DNA from: Halobacteria archaeon
GTDB lineage: Archaea > Halobacteriota > Syntropharchaeia > Alkanophagales > Methanospirareceae
Direction of reading: 5' to 3'
Length of the DNA: 11,541 nt
Assembly: GCA_029932715.1 (NCBI GenBank)
Contig: JAOZPO010000026.1
Span: forward strand, 1 to 11,541
Below, in pieces: positions 1-6,171 of the stretch. Numbering within the stretch: the first letter of the stretch is position 1; every line of letters starts with the position of its first letter. Made by a program: the position numbers and the translations under genes. Under the pieces are notes generated by a model. It saw only the letters and a list, made by a program, of their open reading frames with translations, ran no database searches and was not told the DNA's origin.

Positions 1-126
1 ATTAAGTTTATCACAGAGCTGCTATTTTCATTCAGAGGATGCTAATCAACTTCTCCATCTTCTCCCTACATCCCTCCACCCCTTTGCTCTAAAATTCTGC
101 TTTTGCAAGACCAGCACGAAAAAACC

Positions 127-156
127 AAAAAGCTTTTTATAACCATTTAATATAAG
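127..156 (+). promoter_or_regulatory. Probable archaeal promoter of the cohesin operon
   Basis: Bases 133-142 (CTTTTTATAA) fit an archaeal TATA box, preceded by an A-rich BRE-like stretch. A TATA centred near 138 predicts transcription starting near 164, a leader of about 13 bases before the ATG at 177. No Shine-Dalgarno is seen before that ATG, which fits a very short leader. A second AT-rich candidate is ATTTAATATAAG at 145-156. A 12-base palindrome, AAAAAGCTTTTT (127-138), overlaps the box and may be chance. The rest of 1-126 shows no gene I can support. Confidence 0.45.
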
Positions 157-176
157 AGATGAATAAGTACTAAAAA

Positions 177-2213
177 ATGGTAAAAAAAGGGGCAATCTTG
201 ATAGCTTTTTTAGCTTTGGTATTATGTAACTGGGCGTTTGGCGCGATGACGCAAGCCGCTTTACCCGCAGCTATAAGTGTATCGCCTTCGCGCGTAGACA
301 CCACTCCATGGCAAACATTCACCGTAAATATAACTGTTGACCCAAAAGGTGAAGAGATACTCGGTGCTCAGTATGAGTTATACTTCAACCCCCGGATGTT
401 GCAGGTGGATTCTCAGACTCAGGGTGGTTTCCTCTCTCAAGACGGCGCAAACACTATGGTAGTTGACAACTCATGGGATAATTCCATAGGAAGAACAAAA
501 TATGGCGAAGCGCGAATGGTTGGGTATGGCGTAAATAACTCTGGCACATTAGCATCAATTACGTTTAAAACGCGGTATATTGCTGGAAACAGTACCCTGG
601 ACCTGAAGAACGTGATATTAATTAATGCCTCTGAAGAAGAGTGTTCTAATATTGAAATCAATGATGGATTAATAGAAAATGAAATCACTCCCTCACCCTT
701 CTCTGTCTGTGGATACGTTTTTTATGATGATGGCAGCGAATGCGACAATCCCACGGTTAAAATAACCAACTTGAATAATACCAATACTGAATGGACTGCT
801 AATACGAAACCTGGTAGCAATTATTACCAGTGCAACCTCACAAAAGCTATTGATGTGAGTGACGAGGAGATATTGCTATTCAAGACGATGTCTCTGGAAG
901 AAGAACAAACAGACTTCACATATCACGAGATAACACGAGCAGAGATAAACAACGGCGGAATTTTCAATTTCAATATATCTCTTGAACCCGTTCGCCACGA
1001 CATAAACATCTCTACTGATTACTATCCACCAAGAGGAATAAAAATAGAAAGAAATGGCGCAGTTATACCGCAGGGGCAGAGTCTTACGGTTGGCAACCGC
1101 TATTCAATCAAATATAAAGTTGAAAACGATGGGAACGTTGATGTAAATGTGAATATAACGGTGAAAGTAGCAAATGAGAGTTGGGAAAGCATTTTAAATG
1201 ATTACAATATGGCGATAAATGCGAGTACGAGTTATGAAGGCAATGATTCCTGGGACTCCTCTGGTGTTGCACCCGGCAGTTATAATATCATTGTGAATGC
1301 AAGCATCCCTGCGGATGAGCATCCGGAGAACAACGAGAGGCAGCGAGAAGTGAAACTTGAAATGCCTCCTGTGATGAGTGTTGACCCCCCTTACCAAAGA
1401 GTGTGCTGCGGGAGAAAGTTCACAGTCAACATAACCGTGGACCCAATGGATAATGAAATATGCGGTGCCGACTACATTTTATATTTCGACCCAAACGTAC
1501 TGAATGCATTGTCGCAAACAAAAGGAACGTTTTTAGGCTATGATGGCACAGGAACAATTGTATATCGAAATAAAATAGATAACTCCATCGGAAAGACTGA
1601 GTATGGCGAATACATAGCAGGTGTGGGCAGTGTAACTACTCCCGGTGTGCTGGCAACCATCACGTTCGAAGCAATTGCACCCGGTGTGAGCTACCTGAAC
1701 CTCAGTGGGGTTAAGCTGATCAACGATTCTTATCTCGAAATAAGTGCTTTAACCCTTAACGGGACGGTGGAAGCGGAAGCGCTGACATACGATGTCTTTG
1801 ACACGTGTCTTGGAAGCTATCCAAGCATCCCTGGCACGCACCACGGCACAATAACACCGAATGTTACCGTACACAATGTATCCAAACTTTACACATATCC
1901 CTGCCCGGGCACGAGTGGGCATGCCGAATATGTTGCTTTTTATCATTCTAATGAGACGATAATAACTGAAGGGCGCTGGAATGGCTACGAAAGCGACTGG
2001 CATAATATCTCGTTTCAGGCATTCACGATGCACAAAAATCAGACTTATTACTATAAGATAAAGACTGGCTCCTATCCTCAGATTCATCACACCGATGAAT
2101 TGGAAGCGGAAGAAGGAATGGGCACAATTAACTGTACTTCGTTCGTGGATGCAAATGGTAAGAGCCATAACAACTGGATACCCGCAATTCGACTTGAGGG
2201 AGGTTCAATATAA
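177..2213 (+). CDS. Exported two-cohesin surface protein with CnaB-like, CARDB and C-terminal YTYPC module
   Basis: 678-aa secreted or surface protein of unknown function. An N-terminal signal peptide (about 1-28, KK then a hydrophobic run) is followed by cohesin 1 (about 33-166, ISVSPSRV start, TVNITVDPKG, FLSQDG), a CnaB or carboxypeptidase-regulatory-like sandwich (172-270), a CARDB-like domain (272-396, VENDGNVDVNVNITV and PENNERQREV), cohesin 2 (398-534, with CC at 410-411) and an unnamed C-terminal module (538-674: FDTCLGSYPSIPGTHHGTI, YTYPCPGT, DWHNISF, TGSYPQI, DANGK, NWIPAIRL). Cohesins bind dockerins in cellulosomes; in archaea their role is unsettled. Cohesin, CnaB and CARDB occur in the same order in the gene at 3307, so the two are paralogues with different C-termini. 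The stop abuts the next ATG, implying an operon. Domain names rest on sequence pattern only. Confidence 0.85.
   Translation: MVKKGAILIAFLALVLCNWAFGAMTQAALPAAISVSPSRVDTTPWQTFTVNITVDPKGEEILGAQYELYFNPRMLQVDSQTQGGFLSQDGANTMVVDNSWDNSIGRTKYGEARMVGYGVNNSGTLASITFKTRYIAGNSTLDLKNVILINASEEECSNIEINDGLIENEITPSPFSVCGYVFYDDGSECDNPTVKITNLNNTNTEWTANTKPGSNYYQCNLTKAIDVSDEEILLFKTMSLEEEQTDFTYHEITRAEINNGGIFNFNISLEPVRHDINISTDYYPPRGIKIERNGAVIPQGQSLTVGNRYSIKYKVENDGNVDVNVNITVKVANESWESILNDYNMAINASTSYEGNDSWDSSGVAPGSYNIIVNASIPADEHPENNERQREVKLEMPPVMSVDPPYQRVCCGRKFTVNITVDPMDNEICGADYILYFDPNVLNALSQTKGTFLGYDGTGTIVYRNKIDNSIGKTEYGEYIAGVGSVTTPGVLATITFEAIAPGVSYLNLSGVKLINDSYLEISALTLNGTVEAEALTYDVFDTCLGSYPSIPGTHHGTITPNVTVHNVSKLYTYPCPGTSGHAEYVAFYHSNETIITEGRWNGYESDWHNISFQAFTMHKNQTYYYKIKTGSYPQIHHTDELEAEEGMGTINCTSFVDANGKSHNNWIPAIRLEGGSI
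2196..2204 (+). promoter_or_regulatory. Strong Shine-Dalgarno for the cohesin-rhodanese gene
   Basis: GAGGGAGGT lies inside the last codons of the preceding gene, nine bases before the ATG at 2214. That gene's TAA (2211-2213) directly abuts this ATG. Zero spacing plus a near-consensus Shine-Dalgarno supports co-transcription and fixes the start codon. Confidence 0.75.
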
Positions 2214-3272
2214 ATGGATACTAAAAGGATTAAGATATTACTACTACTGGTGGCAATGGTGTTTTTGTGTTTTGTAATGCCCACTATGGTCGTGGCAACT
2301 GATCAATCGTTGAGTTCTTTTAACGACCCAAACGCATTAAGTAATGATACAAATGGGTACTCATCTTCTAAGACGCAAAATGCTATTATAAGTGTTCTAC
2401 CTTCACGCATAGAAGCATCGCCGGGTGATACATTCACGATAGAAATTGAGATAGACCCAAAAGGCGCTGCGGAAATATACGGTGCGCAATACGATTTGTA
2501 TTTCGAGTCGGATTTGCTTAGAGCAATCAAACAAACACCGGGTGAGTTCCTCACGCAGGATGGTGTAGATACGTTTGTTGTGGTGAACAGGATTAATAAC
2601 GCCACCGGTAAACTGGAATATGCAGAATCGCGGTTGGGTGCAGACTGCGGGGTAACCACACCGGGTACATTGGCTGCGGTCACCTTTGAGGTTATCGGAG
2701 CAGCCGGTACGAGCGACCTGAAATTGAGCAATGTGATTTTAGCCAACCCGGAAGCTGAACCGGTTGAAACCCCGGTTAACAGCGGAACATGTATCATAGT
2801 TACGGATGCGCCTACACCTGCACCAACTTACATGGATATAACAGCCGCAGAGGCACATCAAAGGTTAAAAGATAAAGAATTAGAGAACCGACTCGCAGAA
2901 TTGAACACCACGGAAAAAATCATCGTTTATTGTAAATCAGGCGGCAGAAGCAGCCGGGCAAGTGAGATACTCGTGCAGCATGACTTTGAGGGCATTTACA
3001 ATTTGCTTGGAGACATAAATGCCTGGCAGCAGTTGCACTTGCCGATTGTTTTACCTGCGTCAGAGCGGGTATATGCGGATTTGCCTTATCGGATTAAACA
3101 GTATAGAGTACCTGATTCGATTAACCCTGCGGTTACTCCTAAACGCGTGGTGAACCTGAACAATCAATATAAACCTTATACGGTAAAGCGAGTGAAGAAC
3201 GTTTCTGAATATTACTCATATCCCAGTCGGATAGTTATCCTAAGTACAGAAGAGTATCAAGCTCGCACTTAG
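2214..3272 (+). CDS. Exported cohesin protein fused to an N-truncated rhodanese domain
   Basis: 352 aa. Signal peptide at about 1-28 (KRIK then a Leu/Val-rich run). A cohesin domain spans about 57-196 (IISVLPSRI, IEIDPKG, FLTQDG, NNATGKLEYAESR, GTLAAVTFE). After a short Pro/Thr linker (198-205) comes rhodanese-like sequence (206-280) with catalytic loop CKSGGRSS (Cys240) and a YNLLGDINAW segment. The usual beta strand and DVRTxxEYxxxxIPGxxNIP segment are absent: AEEAHKML-type sequence (AAEAHQRLKDK) runs straight into LENRLAEL. Compared with the intact-type rhodanese split across 9209-9900, roughly 30 residues are missing in frame, so sulfurtransferase activity is doubtful although Cys240 remains. 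The 72-residue tail (281-352) is unrecognised. Second gene of the probable operon. A folded, repurposed Cys-loop domain is an alternative to decay. Confidence 0.82.
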   Translation: MDTKRIKILLLLVAMVFLCFVMPTMVVATDQSLSSFNDPNALSNDTNGYSSSKTQNAIISVLPSRIEASPGDTFTIEIEIDPKGAAEIYGAQYDLYFESDLLRAIKQTPGEFLTQDGVDTFVVVNRINNATGKLEYAESRLGADCGVTTPGTLAAVTFEVIGAAGTSDLKLSNVILANPEAEPVETPVNSGTCIIVTDAPTPAPTYMDITAAEAHQRLKDKELENRLAELNTTEKIIVYCKSGGRSSRASEILVQHDFEGIYNLLGDINAWQQLHLPIVLPASERVYADLPYRIKQYRVPDSINPAVTPKRVVNLNNQYKPYTVKRVKNVSEYYSYPSRIVILSTEEYQART

Positions 3273-3306
3273 ATTATTATATCTTTAGGCAGGTTTTAAG
3301 AAGCAA

Positions 3307-5208
3307 ATGAGTGAACAAGAGCATACACGGACAGGGGGCCAGCAAGTATCTGGAAGTAGACGTCTATCCTTTATTCGTCCTAAAGGACAGACTAAGAGAT
3401 TTTTTGCTGTGATTAGCCTTTTCTTTCTCCTCTTCACGGTTACTGCACAAATCGGAACCCCCACGACAATAAGCGTTGAGCCGTTATACACACGAGTTCC
3501 GGCGGGTGAACCCTATACCCTTAACATAACCGTAGACCCCGAAGGTAACCAAGTATCAGGCTTGCAATATAGGTTATACTTTGATAGTACAGTAGCAAAT
3601 GCAACGACACAAACCAACGGTACCTTTCTCAGTCAAGATGGTATCACTACACGTGTTCTTGAGAACAAAACCAATAACAGCATTGGCATGGTTAGTTATG
3701 CCGAATATCGAATAGGTGTGGATTATGGCGTAACCGGACCAGGTATAGCGGCAGCAATCGTTTTTGAGGCGATTAAACCTGGTATGAGCACCTTAATCAT
3801 GACTGACGTCATACTAAGCGATCCCGATGCAATTTCTATCCCTACTACTATCCTGAATGGCTGGGTAGATGTTGTTCCATCCACACCTTCGCCATTCATA
3901 GTCTCCGGCTATGTGTTCTTTGAGAATGGCAGTGAGTGCCTCAATCCTGAAGTCACAATAACAAATCAGAATCTCTCAACAGACTGGACTGCTGAGGTAA
4001 GCGCGAGCAGTAACTATTATGAATATAATCTAACCCATCCATTTGAGGTGATGCCGGGCGATATACTACGATTCGATGCCCTGACTCGCGATAGACGCTA
4101 TTTAAAATCAGCCACTCATACGGTAACCGAGGAAGAAATAGGAAACGAGCGGATGATATTTAATATTACACTACAACAACGAATAATACGTGATGTAAAG
4201 GTATCCACCGCTTACTATCCCGGAGAAAATGGTATAATGATATTGGACGCAGGAGGTGGAATTGTTACTCAGTTAGAGCTTGGGGAACTATACTATATCC
4301 GTTACGAGGTTGCAAACGAAGGCGAACAGGACGAGTTGGTTAACGTGACTGCGAAGATTTCTAATGCTGGTTGGAGTTCAAATATCGCAACTCATGATTG
4401 GTTTATCACATCTGGCAACTCCATTGTTGCTCCTCCACCTCCTATCGGCGACTGTCTGAATACTTCCGGGCTATCCGCAGATTATTACAATGTATCTGTA
4501 AAAGCAACCATTCAGGAAGACCATAACCCTGATTTCTATCCCGATAATAACGAAAGGATAAGACCTGTCCCCATAGGGGTAACGCCGACACCACCGCCAA
4601 CACCCGATACAATCTCAATTGATTTGAACCTCGGGTGGAACCTTATTTCCGTGCCTCTGAACCTTATCAGTTGGGTACTTGGCGAAGAGGCAGCCGTTGG
4701 CGAGCCGTTGAACGTAACGCCGAAGAATAGTTTGACATCTATTTACCGGTATAACACATCTACGGCGCTATTCGAGAAATGCGACCATTTCGATGACTGG
4801 GGCTGGTGGCCTGCAACAGGGTCAGAGAGTTTTACAGAATTGGAACCTGGCAGGGGCTATTGGGTAATGGCAAAAAACGATTGTGATTTGACATTTACCG
4901 GAACTGAGGCTTATGATATAGATGTGACGCTGGCTACTGACTGGAATCTTATTGGCTGGTATTCTTTAGAAGAAGCGTTGTTGGGCGAAGAAGCAGTAGC
5001 CGGCAATCCGTTGGATGTGACACCAACGAACAGTTTAACCTCGATTTACAGGTATAATAGCTCGACAGAACTGTTCGAGAAATGTGACCATTTTGATGAC
5101 TGGGGCTGGTGGCCTGCGACGGGTTCGGGAGGTTTTACAGAGCTGGAACCCGGCAGAGGTTATTGGGTAATGGCTGAGCATGCGTGTGTGTGGCGGCATG
5201 TAATTTGA
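3307..5208 (+). CDS. Exported cohesin, CnaB-like and CARDB protein with duplicated GWNLIS/PGRGYWV module
   Basis: 633 aa. An unusually long, basic N-terminal region (1-31) precedes a hydrophobic segment (32-48), read as an uncleaved or late signal peptide; no downstream Met fits better. Domains: cohesin (52-190, TLNITVDPEG, FLSQDG, NNSIGMVSYAEYRIG), CnaB-like sandwich (196-290), CARDB-like domain (292-425, YIRYEVANEGE and PDNNERIRP), Pro/Thr linker (426-436), then two tandem copies of a ~100-residue module (441-540 and 541-633) with GWNLISVP or DWNLIGW, SLTSIYRYN, FDDWGWWPATG and ELEPGRGYWVMA. Such WNLI...PGxGYW modules recur in archaeal and bacterial surface proteins; their function is not established. 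The second copy ends abruptly in ACVWRHVI, lacking the LTFTG strand of copy 1. It lies 34 bases after the preceding gene, probably the same operon. Ribosome-binding sequence is weak. Confidence 0.85.
   Translation: MSEQEHTRTGGQQVSGSRRLSFIRPKGQTKRFFAVISLFFLLFTVTAQIGTPTTISVEPLYTRVPAGEPYTLNITVDPEGNQVSGLQYRLYFDSTVANATTQTNGTFLSQDGITTRVLENKTNNSIGMVSYAEYRIGVDYGVTGPGIAAAIVFEAIKPGMSTLIMTDVILSDPDAISIPTTILNGWVDVVPSTPSPFIVSGYVFFENGSECLNPEVTITNQNLSTDWTAEVSASSNYYEYNLTHPFEVMPGDILRFDALTRDRRYLKSATHTVTEEEIGNERMIFNITLQQRIIRDVKVSTAYYPGENGIMILDAGGGIVTQLELGELYYIRYEVANEGEQDELVNVTAKISNAGWSSNIATHDWFITSGNSIVAPPPPIGDCLNTSGLSADYYNVSVKATIQEDHNPDFYPDNNERIRPVPIGVTPTPPPTPDTISIDLNLGWNLISVPLNLISWVLGEEAAVGEPLNVTPKNSLTSIYRYNTSTALFEKCDHFDDWGWWPATGSESFTELEPGRGYWVMAKNDCDLTFTGTEAYDIDVTLATDWNLIGWYSLEEALLGEEAVAGNPLDVTPTNSLTSIYRYNSSTELFEKCDHFDDWGWWPATGSGGFTELEPGRGYWVMAEHACVWRHVI
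4627..5205 (+). repeat. In-gene tandem duplication of the GWNLIS/PGRGYWV module
   Basis: Two head-to-tail units (4627-4926 and 4927-5205) in the 3' end of the cohesin gene. Identity is highest in the middle, where both encode FEKCDHFDDWGWWPATGS and ELEPGRGYWVMA. Much of the divergence there is synonymous third-position change (for example tgc/tgt, ttc/ttt), which suggests a fairly recent duplication kept under protein-level selection. The beginnings of the units (WNLISVPLNLISWVL against WNLIGWYSLEEALL) have diverged more. Confidence 0.85.
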
Positions 5209-5242
5209 TAATTGTACTTACAGTTTAAGATGAACATATAAC

Positions 5243-5252
5243 CTATATATAA
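5243..5252 (+). promoter_or_regulatory. TATA box upstream of the gene at 5343
   Basis: CTATATATAA is a close match to an archaeal TATA box in the 134-base gap after the cohesin operon. Transcription would start near 5272-5275, giving a leader of about 70 bases that contains purine-rich GGA repeats (5298-5312) and an AAGGAGGG Shine-Dalgarno (5323-5330), about 12 bases before ATG 5343. This suggests the gene is transcribed separately from the operon. Confidence 0.55.
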
Positions 5253-5262
5253 CACGAATTTT

Positions 5263-5287
5263 ATACATGTGCTACATACATGTGCTA
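5263..5287 (+). repeat. 12-bp direct repeat at the predicted transcription start
   Basis: ATACATGTGCTA occurs at 5263-5274 and again, identically, at 5276-5287, separated by one C. Each copy contains the palindrome ACATGT. The pair lies just downstream of the TATA box, overlapping the expected start site, where archaeal repressors commonly bind. It could be an operator or a simple slippage duplication. Confidence 0.6.
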
Positions 5288-5342
5288 TGTGTATAGGGAA
5301 GGAGGAGGAGGGGATAAAAAAGAAGGAGGGCAAAAAGAAAAA

Positions 5343-6133
5343 ATGGATAAGAGGACGGCAATAGTTGCGACTGCAATGCTAATGGCTGCGATTTTAGTTG
5401 CGCCCGTGGCGGTATACGCGCAACAGATACCACATGGAATCAGCGGGATAGTATATATGTCAGACGGTGTAACAGAAGCACCATGGGACACGAGCTTTAG
5501 CGTGAACGACACGACAAGCGGATTTTTTATTGAGGGCACAACCGGCGTGGAACCGCACAGCGGCTGGTATTCCGTTTCTATAAACGGGACCGATGGGGAC
5601 CTCATATTAATAAGAGCATGGAACGAAACGCACTACGGAGAAAGAGCAGTTAGTCTCGCGGGTGACATGACGGGGATTGATGTGACAATTGATAAAACTT
5701 TAGGTCCCGAGCCACCGGTAACTGTTTTCGACACAGGAGCACCCCGCAATCCATACCCAGCAATCGCCGGCACACACAATGGCACTTTAAAACCAAATGT
5801 AACGATTAATGTAACCTCGCTTTTCACGTATCCCTGCGCAGGCACCGGTGGGCATACGGAATATGCAAAGATATGGAACTCAACATCAAATGCAACGGCA
5901 AAATCGGTGGAAGGCTATAAAGAGGATTGGCACAACCTCTCGTTCTCCAAACCTTTTATACTCGTGGCTAACGAAACATACAATTACACAATTATAACCG
6001 GTTCATATCCGTTCATACAAAAGCATTGCAAACCGCAAACGGCTGGATTAACAGCACGGAGTTTATAGATGTCAATGGAAAAATTAAATATTGGATACCT
6101 GCGATAAGGTTATTTGTATATTACAACAAATAA
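5343..6133 (+). pseudogene. Exported CnaB-like protein with YTYPC module, frameshifted near its 3' end
   Basis: Start chosen at ATG 5343, which gives a clean signal peptide (MDKR, then a hydrophobic run to about 27) behind an AAGGAGGG site; an upstream ATG at 5280 would add an implausible Gly/Lys-rich leader. Residues 32-118 form a CnaB or carboxypeptidase-regulatory-like sandwich (GISGIVYMSDG, SVSINGTDGDLI, AWNETHYGE). Residues 126-226 are the module seen at the C-termini of the genes at 177 and 6172 (FDTG, YTYPCAGTGGH, DWHNLSF, TGSYPFI). The reading frame then leaves the homology at a run of four A (6019-6022) and stops at 6066-6068 (241 aa). Moving to the -1 frame restores NGWINSTEFIDVNGK and YWIPAIRLF, ending at TAA 6131-6133 (263 aa). 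Loss of one A is the simplest cause; a sequencing error in the homopolymer is equally possible. Confidence 0.8.
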
Positions 6134-6171
6134 GATTTATAAAATCAAATCAACCAAAAAGAGAGGAAAGG
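6134..6171 (+). promoter_or_regulatory. TATA-like box and Shine-Dalgarno before the DUF3344 gene
   Basis: ATTTATAAAA (6135-6144) resembles an archaeal TATA box and begins right after the restored stop of the previous gene. GAGAGGAAAGG (6161-6171) is a plausible ribosome-binding region directly before ATG 6172. It supports this start over the in-frame ATG at 6091, which would add 27 residues overlapping the previous gene and bury the signal peptide. The TATA is close to the ATG, so co-transcription with the upstream gene is also possible. Confidence 0.4.

Noticed and set aside
1..142. Open plus-strand frame of about 47 codons from the left edge to a stop at 140-142
   Set aside because: Composition (Ser, Leu, Cys, His runs) does not resemble the neighbouring proteins, I recognise no motif, and its end overlaps the promoter of the cohesin gene.
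2145..2165. DANGK-like loop in the YTYPC module as a possible dockerin or EF-hand calcium site
   Set aside because: Only one loop per module, without the duplicated loop-helix pattern of dockerins; the position is better explained as part of the module's conserved core.
2303..2797. Minus-strand open frame of 164 codons opposite the cohesin of the second gene
   Set aside because: A shadow of the cohesin coding frame; similar antisense frames appear opposite the other cohesins.
5280..5342. Start of the frameshifted gene at ATG 5280
   Set aside because: It would add a Gly/Lys-rich 21-residue leader in front of a clean signal peptide and would place the Shine-Dalgarno inside the coding region.
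6010..6030. Programmed -1 frameshifting at CAAAAG
   Set aside because: The sequence is not a good X-XXY-YYZ slippery heptamer and no obvious stem or pseudoknot follows; a one-base loss in an A run is simpler.
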